A DNA stretch of 53,183 bases from NCBI GenBank assembly GCA_900315765.1, contig ONAK01000040.1:1-53183 (forward strand). Reading direction: 5' to 3'. The notes beneath the pieces are model-generated. The model was not told the DNA's origin. It saw only the letters and a list, made by a program, of their open reading frames with translations, and searched no databases. The position numbers and the translations under genes were made by a program. Below are positions 17,086 through 27,152 of this stretch, one piece after another. This stretch comes from an uncultured Prevotella sp. Its GTDB lineage: Bacteria; Bacteroidota; Bacteroidia; Bacteroidales; Bacteroidaceae. Each line of letters begins with the position of its first letter. Positions within the stretch are counted from its first letter, which is position 1.

Positions 17086-18537
17086 ATGAGATTAAACGAA
17101 TTGCTCAAGAATGTTGAGACACTTAACATCATTGGTGATGTAGAAGTGGAGATTACGGGTGTCAACATCGACTCACGCAGAATTGAGAAGGGGCACCTCT
17201 TCGTTGCCATTCCTGGCACTCAGACTGATGGACACAAGTACATCCCAAAAGCAATTGAACTTGGAGCTGCAGCTGTATTGTGCGAAAACGTGCCAGAGCA
17301 GCAGGTTCCTGGAGTAACATACATCCAGGTAGCATCAACAGAAGATGCTGTTGGTAAGGTAGCTACCCTATTCTATGGCGACCCTTCGAGAAAGTTGAAA
17401 CTGGTAGGTGTAACAGGCACCAACGGCAAGACCACCATCGCCACCTTATTATATAATATGTTCCGCAAGTTCGGACATAAGTGCGGTCTGCTGTCAACCG
17501 TATGTAACTATATCGAAGACGAGGCCATCCCAGCCGACCACACAACCCCCGACCCCATCGAGCTGAATCGTCTGTTAGCACAGATGGTTGATGCTGGTTG
17601 CGAATATGCCTTTATGGAGTGCTCAAGTCACGCCATCGCACAGAAACGTATCGGAGGTTTGAAGTTTGCTGGTGGTTTGTTCACCAACCTCACCCGCGAC
17701 CATCTGGACTACCATAAGACATTCGAGAACTACCGCGATGCAAAGAAGGCGTTCTTCGATGGTCTCGACAAAGATGCATTCGCCATTACCAACGCCGACG
17801 ACAAGAACGGACAGATTATGGTACAGAACTGCAAAGCACAGGTTAAGACCTACTCTACCCGTACAATGGCCGATTTTAAGGCCAAAATCATAGAGTGCCA
17901 TTTTGAGGGAATGTATCTCGACATCAATGGCAAGGAGGTTGGCGTACAGTTCATCGGAAAATTCAATGTCAGCAATCTGTTAGCTGTTTACGGTGCAGCA
18001 GTCATGCTGGGCAAGAAGCCAGAGGATATCCTGTTGATTCTCAGCACACTGAAGAGTGTGAACGGACGTTTGGAGCCCATCCACTCGCCAGAAGGCTATA
18101 CAGCCATTGTCGACTATGCCCACACCCCCGATGCACTTGAGAATGTTCTAAATGCCATCCACGAGGTGCTCAACGGCAAGGGAAAAGTCATCACCGTTTG
18201 TGGTGCAGGTGGTAATCGCGATAAAGGCAAGCGCCCACTCATGGCCCAGGAAGCAGTTAAGCAGAGCGACAAGGTAATCATCACTTCCGACAACCCACGA
18301 TTCGAGGAGCCTCAGGACATCATCAACGACATGCTGGCTGGTCTTGACCAGAAACAGATGAAGAAGGTGGTAAGCATCGTTGACCGTCGCGAGGCTATAC
18401 GCACAGCATGCATGCTGGCCCAGAAAGGCGATGTGATTCTTATTGCAGGAAAGGGCCACGAAGACTATCAGGAGATAAAGGGAGTGAAGCATCACTTCGA
18501 CGATAAAGAAGTTGTAAAGGAAATTTTTAATTCATAA
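17086..18537 (+). CDS. murE: UDP-MurNAc-tripeptide synthetase MurE (meso-DAP adding)
   Basis: 483 residues. Domain 1 ([17 protein letters not shown]) is followed by the ATP loop [15 protein letters not shown] in domain 2, and domain 3 carries [10 protein letters not shown]. The DNPR motif marks enzymes that add meso-diaminopimelate to UDP-MurNAc-L-Ala-D-Glu. Lysine-type enzymes lack it. It acts in the cytoplasm in the stem-peptide pathway. Its place after ftsI is the conserved order. Confidence 0.96.
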   Translation: MRLNELLKNVETLNIIGDVEVEITGVNIDSRRIEKGHLFVAIPGTQTDGHKYIPKAIELGAAAVLCENVPEQQVPGVTYIQVASTEDAVGKVATLFYGDPSRKLKLVGVTGTNGKTTIATLLYNMFRKFGHKCGLLSTVCNYIEDEAIPADHTTPDPIELNRLLAQMVDAGCEYAFMECSSHAIAQKRIGGLKFAGGLFTNLTRDHLDYHKTFENYRDAKKAFFDGLDKDAFAITNADDKNGQIMVQNCKAQVKTYSTRTMADFKAKIIECHFEGMYLDINGKEVGVQFIGKFNVSNLLAVYGAAVMLGKKPEDILLILSTLKSVNGRLEPIHSPEGYTAIVDYAHTPDALENVLNAIHEVLNGKGKVITVCGAGGNRDKGKRPLMAQEAVKQSDKVIITSDNPRFEEPQDIINDMLAGLDQKQMKKVVSIVDRREAIRTACMLAQKGDVILIAGKGHEDYQEIKGVKHHFDDKEVVKEIFNS

Positions 18538-18548
18538 TACCATAGCTT

Positions 18549-19738
18549 ATGTTATACTATCTGTTCAGATTCCTCGACCAGTACGATATACCAGGGTCAC
18601 ACATGTGGGCTTACATCTCGTTCCGCTCTCTGCTCACACTTATCCTTTCATTACTTATCTCAGCATGGTTTGGTGAGAGGTTTATCAAATGGATGAAACG
18701 CAGAAGCATCTTCGAGACAGAACGCGACCCAAGCATCGATCCATTCGGAGTCGAGAAGAAAGGTGTGCCCACCATGGGTGGTATCATCATCATTGTCAGC
18801 ATACTTGTTCCGGTACTGCTTTTCGGACGTATTCGTAACACGTATCTTATTCTGATGAAGGCAAATACAAGATTGTAGGTCAGGTAAGTATTGGCTTCAT
18901 CGTTGGCCTAACACTCTGGTTAAGTCCTGATGTAGTAGTCAGAGAGAATATTAACGTTGCACAACAGAACCAGGAAGTGGTTGTAAAACACAAAAAAGAG
19001 GCAGTCAAGTCTTTGCAGACAACCATTCCTTTCATCAAGAACCACAACCTGAATTACTCTAACGTCATGTCGTTCTTAGGAAAGAATAAGGTTGCAGCAG
19101 GTTGGGTATTGTTTGTCTTCATTACCATCTTTGCCGTAACAGCAGTATCAAACGGCGCCAATCTTAACGATGGCATGGACGGCATGTGCGCAGGAAACTC
19201 AGCTATTGTAGGAGTTGCATTAGGTATATTAGCCTATGTATCGTCGCATATAGGATATGCTTCGTATTTCGACATCATGTACATTCCCCATTCAGAGGAA
19301 CTGGTAGTATTCCTGTGTGCATTTATAGGAGCCATGATTGGATTCCTCTGGTATAATGCTTATCCCGCCCAGGTATTCATGGGCGACACAGGCTCGCTCA
19401 CCATTGGCGGTATCATCGGTGTGGCAGCAGTTATCATACACAAAGAGCTGCTTCTGCCCATCCTTTGCGGCATATTCTTCGTTGAAAGCCTGAGTGTTAT
19501 CATACAGACACAATGGTTCAAAATACAGAAGCGCAAGGGCCTCAGAGTTCGTGTGTTCCGTGCCACACCTATCCACGACAACTTCCGTAAGCTCGATTCA
19601 CAACTCGATGCTACAAGTAAATACATACTGAAAAGCTGGCCTCATCGTCCTTTCCACGAGTCGAAGATCACCATCCGATTCTGGATTACCTCGATTATTC
19701 TGGCAGCACTTACACTCATCACGTTAAAGATGCGATAA
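18549..19738 (+). pseudogene. mraY: Phospho-MurNAc-pentapeptide transferase MraY, broken by a frame-shifting deletion
   Basis: MraY sequence starts at 18549 (MLYYLFRFLDQYDIPGSH) and is normal through VPTMGG and GRIRNTYLILM. That frame then meets TAG at 18876-18878. The protein continues in another frame from about 18851 (SDEGKYKIVGQV) to 19738, with NGANLNDGMDGM, TPIHDNF and SKITIRFWI. The two parts total about 396 codons, whereas Bacteroidetes MraY has about 420. The missing piece normally holds LGFxDDY with the catalytic Asp pair. A deletion of roughly 80 bp, not a multiple of three, explains both effects. MraY is essential and makes lipid I at the inner membrane, so either the assembly is wrong here or another copy exists. 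The flanking genes are intact. Confidence 0.85.
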
Positions 19739-19744
19739 ATAGAT

Positions 19745-21076
19745 ATGAAAAGAATAGTAATATTAGGAGCAGGAGAAAGTGGCGCAGGAGCTGCTGTTCT
19801 CGCCAAGAAAGAAGGTTTCGATGTGTTTGTTTCAGACATGTCGAAGATTGCCGACAAGTACAAGAAACAGTTGGACAACCATCAGATTGAATGGGAAGAA
19901 GGTCAGCACACAGAAGAGAAGATTCTGAATGCAGATGAGATTATCAAGAGTCCCGGTATTCCCGATACCGCTCCCATGATACAGAAAATCATCGCCAAAG
20001 GCATCCACATTATCAGCGAGATTGAGTTTGCAGGTCGTTACACAAACTCTAAGATGATATGTATCACAGGCTCTAATGGTAAAACAACCACTACCTCTCT
20101 TATCTATCACATCTTTAAAGAGGCAGGATACGATGCAGGACTGGCTGGTAACATCGGAAACTCCCTGGCACTTCAGGTGGCAGAAGATCCACACGAATAC
20201 TATATCATTGAGTTAAGTTCGTTCCAGCTCGACAACATGTACGATTTCCGCGCTGATATCGCCATCTTGCTTAACATCACACCCGACCATCTGGATCGCT
20301 ACAATTTCGAGATGCAGAACTATGTTGATGCCAAGATGCGTATCATCCAGAACCAAACCCCAAAAGATGCTTTCATCTATTGGGCTGACGATCCTATCAT
20401 CAAGCGCGAACTTGAAAGATACGATATCAAGTCAATCCAGTATCCTTTCTCAGAACTAAAGGAGAAAGGTGTGATAGGTTATATCGAGGAAGGTCAATAT
20501 AAGATTGAAAAGCCCGAGCCATTCAACATGGAACAGGAAAGTCTTAGCCTTACTGGTAAGCACAACATCTACAACTCACTGGCAGCCGGTATCGCTGCTG
20601 ACATAGCAGGTATTAAGAAAGAGGAGATTCGCAAGAGTCTTAGCGACTTCCCTGGAGTTGAACATCGTTTGGAGAAAGTATGCACCGTTCGCGGCGTACA
20701 GTATATCAACGATTCAAAGGCTACAAACGTTGACGCCTGCTGGTATGCCCTTGAGGCCATGAAGACCAAGGTAGTACTGATTATTGGCGGAAAGGATAAG
20801 GGTAACGATTACGACCCCATCAAGCCTCTGGTAAAAGAGAAGTGTTCTGGCTTAGTATACCTTGGTGCCGATAACCAGAAACTGCACGACAACTTCGACA
20901 GCCTGGGTATTCCTGTTCGTGACACCCACTCCATGAAAGAGTGCATGGAGGCTTGCTACGAAATGGCACAGCCTGGCGAAACAGTTCTGCTGAGCCCTTG
21001 CTGCGCCTCGTTCGATCTCTTTAAGAATATGGAAGATCGCGGTGAACAGTTTAAAGCCCTAGCAAGAAGCCTCTAA
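19745..21076 (+). CDS. murD: UDP-MurNAc-L-alanine:D-glutamate ligase MurD
   Basis: 443 residues. The N-terminal Rossmann domain has VILGAGESGAGAAVLAKK, the ATP loop is ITGSNGKTTTTSLIYH, and further motifs are ITPDHLDRY and YINDSKATNVDA. It adds D-glutamate to UDP-MurNAc-L-Ala in the cytoplasm. It starts 6 bp after the mraY stop. The gap to ftsW (71 bp) contains an 18-bp tandem repeat. Confidence 0.96.
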   Translation: MKRIVILGAGESGAGAAVLAKKEGFDVFVSDMSKIADKYKKQLDNHQIEWEEGQHTEEKILNADEIIKSPGIPDTAPMIQKIIAKGIHIISEIEFAGRYTNSKMICITGSNGKTTTTSLIYHIFKEAGYDAGLAGNIGNSLALQVAEDPHEYYIIELSSFQLDNMYDFRADIAILLNITPDHLDRYNFEMQNYVDAKMRIIQNQTPKDAFIYWADDPIIKRELERYDIKSIQYPFSELKEKGVIGYIEEGQYKIEKPEPFNMEQESLSLTGKHNIYNSLAAGIAADIAGIKKEEIRKSLSDFPGVEHRLEKVCTVRGVQYINDSKATNVDACWYALEAMKTKVVLIIGGKDKGNDYDPIKPLVKEKCSGLVYLGADNQKLHDNFDSLGIPVRDTHSMKECMEACYEMAQPGETVLLSPCCASFDLFKNMEDRGEQFKALARSL

Positions 21077-21096
21077 AAGGCTAGATATCCAAGCCA

Positions 21097-21137
21097 ACTA
21101 GCCATGCTAGAAATACTAGCCATACTAGAAATACTAG
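21097..21137. repeat. 18-bp tandem repeat in the murD-ftsW gap
   Basis: Two units at 21097-21114 and 21115-21132 differ at one position (ACTAGCCATGCTAGAAAT, then ACTAGCCATACTAGAAAT), followed by a partial ACTAG. The tetranucleotide CTAG, normally rare, occurs several times here. No function is apparent. It may be a slippage-prone spacer. Confidence 0.7.
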
Positions 21138-21147
21138 AAAAAGAAAA

Positions 21148-22392
21148 ATGAACAAGAAAATAGGAAACATCTTTAAAGGAGACAAGGTCATCTGGATGGT
21201 ATTCTTCTTCCTCTGTATGATCAGTATCGTCGAAGTATTCTCTGCTTCGAGCAACCTGACATACAAGAGTCAGAACTACTTGGGACCTATCGTTTTCCAT
21301 ACAGTAACCATTATTCTTGGTGCTGTAGTAGCGGTAGTAACACTTAACATCCCATGCCGATACTTTAAACTGATGACGCCGTTCTTGCTCATTATCACTG
21401 TTATCCTATTGCTATGGGTATTAGCTACCGGAGAGAAGACAGGCGATGCAAGCCGATGGATTAACTTCTTCGGACTCACCTTCCAGCCATCCGAAATTGC
21501 CAAAGGTACAGTTGTATTGGCGACAGCGCAGATACTGAGCGCCATGCAGAGAGAGAATGGGGCCGACAAGAAGGCATTCAAATATATTCTCTGCATCGTT
21601 TCGCCCATAGCCTTGCTGATTATGGTGGAGAATCTCTCTACGGCTGCATTGCTATGTTCGGTTGTTTTCCTGATGATGTTTATCGGACGCGTTCCACTTA
21701 TACAGTTAGGAAAACTGATGGGAGTAGTGGTTGGTCTGGGATTGGTAGGATTACTGCTCATCATGGCTGTGGGAAACGATAATAATGTCGTTGTAGACAA
21801 AGCCAAGACAGAGCAAGTATCAGCTCCAAAAGAGAAAAGTAAACTGGAGAAGATTCTTCACCGTGCCGACACCTGGAAGTCACGCATCAAGAAATTCTCG
21901 AACAAAGAGGTCATTACCCCAGACCAGTATGACCTCGACAAAGATGCACAGGTGGCTCATGCCAATATCGCTATCGTATCAAGTAACATCATCGGTAAAG
22001 GACCTGGTCAGTCTGTAGAGCGCGATTTCCTGTCGCAGGCATTCTCCGACTTCATCTTTGCGATTGTCATCGAAGAATTAGGTATTATAGGAGCCTCGTT
22101 TGTTGTGCTGCTTTACATCGTATTACTCTACAGAACAGCAAGAATTGCAAGCAGGTGCGAGAATAACTTCCCTGCATTCCTGGCTATGGGACTGGCATTG
22201 TTACTTGTGATACAAGCTGCATTCAACATGCTGGTTGCAGTAGGCATTGCTCCCGTAACAGGTCAACCACTTCCACTCATCAGTAAAGGCGGTACATCTA
22301 CCATCATCAACTGTGCCTACATCGGTGTTATATTAAGTGTTAGCCGCTCTGCGAAAAAAAGGCAACCAAAAATAGCAGAAAAAGAAATTTAA
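21148..22392 (+). CDS. ftsW: SEDS-family septal glycosyltransferase FtsW
   Basis: 414 residues, polytopic. SEDS features are SSNLTYKS after TM1, ATGEKTGDASRWINFFGLTFQPSEIAKG in the large loop, and the C-terminal VAVGIAPVTGQPLPLISKGG. FtsW polymerises lipid II at the septum with FtsI. A charged insert of about 60 residues in the second half (PKEKSKLEKILHRADTWKSR region) precedes the last TMs, as in other Bacteroidetes. It sits between murD and murG, the usual order. Confidence 0.94.
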   Translation: MNKKIGNIFKGDKVIWMVFFFLCMISIVEVFSASSNLTYKSQNYLGPIVFHTVTIILGAVVAVVTLNIPCRYFKLMTPFLLIITVILLLWVLATGEKTGDASRWINFFGLTFQPSEIAKGTVVLATAQILSAMQRENGADKKAFKYILCIVSPIALLIMVENLSTAALLCSVVFLMMFIGRVPLIQLGKLMGVVVGLGLVGLLLIMAVGNDNNVVVDKAKTEQVSAPKEKSKLEKILHRADTWKSRIKKFSNKEVITPDQYDLDKDAQVAHANIAIVSSNIIGKGPGQSVERDFLSQAFSDFIFAIVIEELGIIGASFVVLLYIVLLYRTARIASRCENNFPAFLAMGLALLLVIQAAFNMLVAVGIAPVTGQPLPLISKGGTSTIINCAYIGVILSVSRSAKKRQPKIAEKEI

Positions 22393-22396
22393 TTTG

Positions 22397-22404
22397 TAAT
22401 TTTG
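22397..22404 (+). promoter_or_regulatory. Internal -7 element before murG
   Basis: TAATTTTG matches TAnnTTTG and lies 22 bp upstream of the murG ATG, just after the ftsW stop. No good -33 is visible. It may be a secondary promoter for the distal half of the cluster. Confidence 0.45.
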
Positions 22405-22426
22405 CACGCAACAATTGAAAAAAGAT

Positions 22427-23533
22427 ATGGAAGAACTTAGAGTCATCATTAGCGGAGGAGGTACTGGGGGACATATTTTCCCAGCCATCTCTATAGCAAA
22501 CGCCTTGAAAGCACTACGTCCCGATGCAAAGATTCTGTTTGTTGGAGCACTCGGACGCATGGAGATGCAGCGTGTTCCTGCTGCAGGTTATGAGATAAAA
22601 GGGTTGCCTATCTGCGGATTCGATCGCAAGAACCTGCTGAAAAACATCAAGGTTCTTTTTAAAATATGGAAAAGTCAGCGCATGGCTAAGTCAATTATTA
22701 AGGACTTTAAGCCACAAGTAGCAGTAGGAGTTGGCGGATATGCCAGCGGACCAACCCTAAACACGGCTGCAGCTATGGGTATTCCCTGCCTGATTCAAGA
22801 GCAGAACTCCTATGCAGGCGTTACCAACAAACTTCTTGCCAAAAAGGCAGAAAAAATCTGTGTAGCATACAATGACATGGAGCGATTCTTCCCTGCCGAC
22901 AAGATTATCCTTACAGGAAATCCCGTACGTCAGGCTTTGCTCGACACCAAGATATCACAAGAAGAAGCCATTAAGACTTTCGGTCTTGACCCGTCAAAGA
23001 AGACTGTTCTGTTGGTAGGCGGTAGTCTTGGAGCCAGGACAATCAACGAGAGTGTACTTCAGCACCTCGATCTGATCAAGGCTTCTGATGCTCAATTCAT
23101 CTGGCAGACAGGCAAATACTATAGCGCAGAGATTGCCGAGAGACTGAAAGGCCAGAACATCCCGAACCTCAAGGTTACAGACTTTATCACCGATATGGGA
23201 GCTGCCTACAAGGCTGCCGATCTGGTTATCAGCCGTGCAGGAGCCAGCAGTATATCAGAGTTCTGTCTTATAGGCAAACCAGTTATCCTTGTACCAAGTC
23301 CAAATGTGGCCGAGGATCATCAAACCAAGAATGCATTGGCCTTAGCCAACCGCGATGCAGCAATATATGTAAAGGATGCCGATGCTCCAGCAACCCTGCT
23401 TGAGCTTGCTATCAAGACCGTTGCCGACGAGCAGAAACTGAAGTCGCTGAGCGAGAATGTCTTAAAACTCGCCCTACCCGATTCAGCCGACATCATTGCA
23501 AAAGAAGTTATCAAACTGGCAGAAAAGAAATAA
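22427..23533 (+). CDS. murG: UDP-GlcNAc:lipid I N-acetylglucosaminyltransferase MurG
   Basis: 368 residues from the ATG at 22427; an upstream TTG at 22415 in the same frame is less likely. The GT28 features are ISGGGTGGHIFPAISIA at the start, GVGGYASGPTLNTAA, QEQNSYAGVTNK, and the donor-site SRAGASSISEFCLIGKP. It converts lipid I to lipid II on the inner face of the membrane. It ends 5 bp before murC. Confidence 0.96.
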   Translation: MEELRVIISGGGTGGHIFPAISIANALKALRPDAKILFVGALGRMEMQRVPAAGYEIKGLPICGFDRKNLLKNIKVLFKIWKSQRMAKSIIKDFKPQVAVGVGGYASGPTLNTAAAMGIPCLIQEQNSYAGVTNKLLAKKAEKICVAYNDMERFFPADKIILTGNPVRQALLDTKISQEEAIKTFGLDPSKKTVLLVGGSLGARTINESVLQHLDLIKASDAQFIWQTGKYYSAEIAERLKGQNIPNLKVTDFITDMGAAYKAADLVISRAGASSISEFCLIGKPVILVPSPNVAEDHQTKNALALANRDAAIYVKDADAPATLLELAIKTVADEQKLKSLSENVLKLALPDSADIIAKEVIKLAEKK

Positions 23534-23538
23534 CTATT

Positions 23539-24912
23539 ATGGAATTAAAAGATATCAAAGCAGTATATTTCGTAGGAGCAGGTGGCATTGGTATGAGTGC
23601 CATCGCCCGATACTTTATAAAAAAGGGACTTGTTGTAGCTGGTTACGACAAGACCCCATCCGACCTTACAAAGAGACTCGAAACCGAGGGAATGCTTATT
23701 CATTATGAAGAGAATGTTGATGAGATTCCACACGAGTGCAAGAAGAAAGAGTCATGTCTGGTCATCTACACACCAGCCATACCTGCAGAGCATCAGGAGC
23801 TTAAGTTCTTCCGTGAGAACGGTTTCGAGATTCAGAAGCGCGCTCAGGTTCTCGGCACACTGACTCAAAGTCACAAAGGTCTCTGTGTGGCAGGAACACA
23901 CGGAAAGACCACAACATCAACCATGTGTGCACATATCATGCACCAGAGTCATCTCGACTGTAATGCGTTCCTCGGAGGAATCTCTAAGAACTATGGCACC
24001 AACTATATCCTGTCTGATTCAGATTACGTCGTCATCGAGGCCGACGAGTTCGATCGTTCTTTCCATTGGCTTCGTCCTTGGATGACCGTCATTACCTCTA
24101 CCGACCCCGATCATCTGGATATCTACGGCACCAAGGAAGCCTATCTTGAGAGTTTCCGCCATTACACAGAGCTTGTCCAGCCTGGCGGTGCCCTTATCAT
24201 TCATCGCGACCTTGAGATGAAAGAGAATCTGCAACCAGGGGTACGCCGTTATGACTATAGCCTGAACGAAGGCGATTTTCATGCAGAGAACATCGTCATA
24301 GAGAATGGTGAAATCACCTTCGATTTCATCTCTCCTATCGAGAGCATCAAGGGCGTTCAACTTGGTCAGCCTATTCCTATCAATATCGAGAATGGTATTG
24401 CTGCTATGGCAATGGCCCAACTCAACGGTTGTACTGCCGAAGAACTGAAATACGGCATGCAGACCTACGGAGGCGTCGACCGTCGCTTTGATTTCAAAAT
24501 CAAGAACAGCAAGATGGTATTCCTTAGCGACTATGCCCACCATCCAAAGGAGATTTACCAGAGTGCCAAGAGCATACGTGAGTTGTATAAGGACAAGCAC
24601 ATCACTGCTATTTTCCAGCCTCATCTCTACACCCGTACACGCGATTTCTACAAAGATTTCGCCGATGCTCTGAGTCAGCTTGACGAGGTTATACTCACCG
24701 AGATTTATCCCGCTCGTGAATTACCCATCGAGGGAGTTACATCCAAGCTCATTTACGACAACCTGAAGCCTGGTGTTAAGAAGGAAATGATACAGAAGGC
24801 TGATGTCCTCGACTATGTCAAGAATCACGACTTCGAGGTACTTATCGTTCTCGGAGCCGGCGACCTCGACAACCAGGTTCCTCAGATTACCAAGATTTTA
24901 AACAGCAAATAA
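23539..24912 (+). CDS. murC: UDP-MurNAc:L-alanine ligase MurC
   Basis: 457 residues. The N-terminal domain has YFVGAGGIGMSAIARYF, the ATP loop is CVAGTHGKTTTSTMCAH, and other motifs are VIEADEFDRSF and FLSDYAHHPKEI, the last including the His-Pro-Lys of MurC. It adds L-alanine to UDP-MurNAc, the first stem-peptide step. It is followed 6 bp later by ftsQ. Confidence 0.96.
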   Translation: MELKDIKAVYFVGAGGIGMSAIARYFIKKGLVVAGYDKTPSDLTKRLETEGMLIHYEENVDEIPHECKKKESCLVIYTPAIPAEHQELKFFRENGFEIQKRAQVLGTLTQSHKGLCVAGTHGKTTTSTMCAHIMHQSHLDCNAFLGGISKNYGTNYILSDSDYVVIEADEFDRSFHWLRPWMTVITSTDPDHLDIYGTKEAYLESFRHYTELVQPGGALIIHRDLEMKENLQPGVRRYDYSLNEGDFHAENIVIENGEITFDFISPIESIKGVQLGQPIPINIENGIAAMAMAQLNGCTAEELKYGMQTYGGVDRRFDFKIKNSKMVFLSDYAHHPKEIYQSAKSIRELYKDKHITAIFQPHLYTRTRDFYKDFADALSQLDEVILTEIYPARELPIEGVTSKLIYDNLKPGVKKEMIQKADVLDYVKNHDFEVLIVLGAGDLDNQVPQITKILNSK

Positions 24913-24918
24913 TAACAG

Positions 24919-25677
24919 ATGACCATTAACTTCAACTGGAAACAGATCCTCATGGTAGCCTGCAACGTTCTCGTTGGCATCTACTTGGTACTAGCCGTCA
25001 CAGCATTCAATAATCCTGACGAGGCTATGGCCAAGGAATGCACCGAGGTTAAGATAGACATTGAGGAGGAATCGATGGAGGGTTTCCTCAACCCAGGCGA
25101 AGTTAAGAAGTTACTCTCACAGCATAAGCTCTACCCACTCTCACAGCCTATGAACGCTATCTCTTCACGAAAGATCGAAGAGACGCTTCTGAAGAGTCCG
25201 TTTGTTGAGAAGGCAGAGTGTTACAAGACGCTTAGCGGACACGTTTGCATCATGATCAAGCAGCGAATACCTGTAGTAAGAATTATGGCAGCCAATGGCG
25301 ATAACTACTATCTCGACAATCATGGCAACATCATGCCCGAATCAGGTTATGCCACAGATATTCTGGTAGCAACAGGCAACATCACAAAGAGATATGCCCA
25401 GAACGCCTTGTCAAAGGTGGCCAATGAGATTGTAAGCAACAGCTTCTGGCGCAACCAGACAGTACAGCTCAATGTTCTTCCTAATCAAACCCTTGAGATG
25501 GTACCACGTGTTGGCGATCATATCGTTTTCTTAGGCAGTCCAAACAATATCGAGAACAAACTTGAACGCCTTCGCAAGTTCTACATCTACGGACTGAACA
25601 AGGCCGGTTGGAACAAATACAATTATATCAATGTTGAGTTCAGCAACCAGATTATATGTAAAAGAAATAACAGATAA
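24919..25677 (+). CDS. ftsQ: Cell division protein FtsQ
   Basis: 252 residues. A short cytoplasmic tail and one TM (QILMVACNVLVGIYLVLAVTAF) are followed by a POTRA-like periplasmic domain (VKIDIEEESMEGFLNPGEVK, then LLKSPFVEKAECYKTLSG) and a beta domain ending near YNYINVEFSNQIICKR. FtsQ recruits the FtsL/B-type proteins to the septum. Similarity is modest, as usual for the family, but position and topology fit. It ends 15 bp before ftsA. Confidence 0.88.
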   Translation: MTINFNWKQILMVACNVLVGIYLVLAVTAFNNPDEAMAKECTEVKIDIEEESMEGFLNPGEVKKLLSQHKLYPLSQPMNAISSRKIEETLLKSPFVEKAECYKTLSGHVCIMIKQRIPVVRIMAANGDNYYLDNHGNIMPESGYATDILVATGNITKRYAQNALSKVANEIVSNSFWRNQTVQLNVLPNQTLEMVPRVGDHIVFLGSPNNIENKLERLRKFYIYGLNKAGWNKYNYINVEFSNQIICKRNNR

Positions 25678-25692
25678 ATAATATAATAAAAG

Positions 25693-27144
25693 ATGGCAGC
25701 AAAGGATTTTATTGTAGCAATTGAACTCGGTTCATCCAAAGTAACCGGAATCGCGGGACAGAAGAATCTCGACGGTAGCATCAACGTGCTTGCTATGGTC
25801 AAGGAGGAGTCTTCTTCTTTCATCCGCAAGGGTGTGGTTTACAATATCGACAAAACCGCACAATGCCTTACCAGTATCATAAAAAAACTGGAGAATCAGC
25901 TCAAGACACAGATTACACAGGTTTATGTTGGCGTTGGTGGACAGTCTATCCGCAGCGTAAAGAATGTGGTGACAAAAGATCTTCCCGGCGAAACCATCAT
26001 CACTCAGGAAATGGTGATTGAACTGATGGATGCCAATCGTAACATGACCTATCCAGACCAGGAAATTCTAGATGCTGCCGTACAGGAATACAAGGTAGGA
26101 ACCCAGTTCCAGCTGGACCCCGTAGGTATTCAGGCCACCCATCTTGAGGGCCACTTCCTGAATATCTTAGAGCGCAAGGCTTTCTACCGAAACCTGAACA
26201 AGTGCTTTGAAACAGCCGGCATTAGTGTTGCCGAGATGTATCTGGCCCCACTTGCACTTGCCGACAGTGTACTTACCGAGGTAGAAAAGCGTTCGGGCTG
26301 TGCACTTGTCGATATCGGTTACGATACCACAACAGTATCTGTTTACTCTAAGAATATCCTTCGCCATCTTGCTGTTATTCCTCTTGGCAGCAACAATATC
26401 ACCAAAGATATAGCATCACTCCAGATGGAAGAGAGTGACGCTGAGCGTATGAAGCTTAAATACGGTTCTGCCTACACCGAGAATAACGAGATTGACAACG
26501 AACTGAAATACTCTATCGACCCAGAGCGCCAGGTAGAGAGCCGCAAATTTATCGAGATCGTCGAAGGACGACTTGAAGAGATTATTGAGAATGTCTGGTA
26601 TCAGATTCCTTCAGAATACTACGACAAGCTGCTGGGCGGTATTATCCTTACCGGCGGTGGCTCAAACATGAAGAATATTGAGAAGGCATTTATCAATCAC
26701 ACTCATGTAGATAAGATTCGCATCGCCAAATTTGTAACACAAACAATAAACACAAGTAATGAAGAAATAAAGTCGCGTAATAGCATGATGAATACCGTTT
26801 TAGGTCTGTTAGCCAAAGGCGATATCAATTGTGCAGGAGATGCTTACGACCCCAACGGCAATCTGTTCCCAGAGTTCAAGCCTGCATCTCATCCCACTAA
26901 CGACCAGCGTCCTGCACGCCAAGCTACTGATATCCCTGCAGGTGTTATCCGTACCGAAGCTGAGAAACAGAAGGCTGAGGAGGAACGTCGCCGCTTGCAA
27001 GAAGAGGAAGAGCGCGCTCGTCAGGAAGAGGAACGATTGAAGAAAGAGGAAGAGGCACGTATCCGCAAGGAGAACAGTATCTGGAACAAAGCTATCAGAG
27101 GCATTAAGAAGTTTGGTAAGACGATTGTTGAAGAAGAAGATTAA
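25693..27144 (+). CDS. ftsA: Cell division protein FtsA
   Basis: 483 residues, actin-like. Phosphate loops are AIELGSSKVTGIAG and ALVDIGYDTTTVS, and the adenosine motif is GIILTGGGSNMKNI. A charged linker with many Glu and Arg (about 415-460) leads to a C-terminal amphipathic helix (IWNKAIRGIKKFGKTI), the membrane-targeting sequence that tethers FtsZ. It is followed by ftsZ after 8 bp. Confidence 0.95.
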   Translation: MAAKDFIVAIELGSSKVTGIAGQKNLDGSINVLAMVKEESSSFIRKGVVYNIDKTAQCLTSIIKKLENQLKTQITQVYVGVGGQSIRSVKNVVTKDLPGETIITQEMVIELMDANRNMTYPDQEILDAAVQEYKVGTQFQLDPVGIQATHLEGHFLNILERKAFYRNLNKCFETAGISVAEMYLAPLALADSVLTEVEKRSGCALVDIGYDTTTVSVYSKNILRHLAVIPLGSNNITKDIASLQMEESDAERMKLKYGSAYTENNEIDNELKYSIDPERQVESRKFIEIVEGRLEEIIENVWYQIPSEYYDKLLGGIILTGGGSNMKNIEKAFINHTHVDKIRIAKFVTQTINTSNEEIKSRNSMMNTVLGLLAKGDINCAGDAYDPNGNLFPEFKPASHPTNDQRPARQATDIPAGVIRTEAEKQKAEEERRRLQEEEERARQEEERLKKEEEARIRKENSIWNKAIRGIKKFGKTIVEEED

Positions 27145-27152
27145 AAAAGTAG

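Noticed and set aside
18549-18878. Programmed frameshift in mraY
   Set aside because: Residues are missing as well as the frame being shifted, including the catalytic Asp pair; recoding cannot restore them, so a deletion is the better explanation.
21097-21137. CRISPR array
   Set aside because: The repeat units are directly adjacent without spacers, and no cas gene is present.
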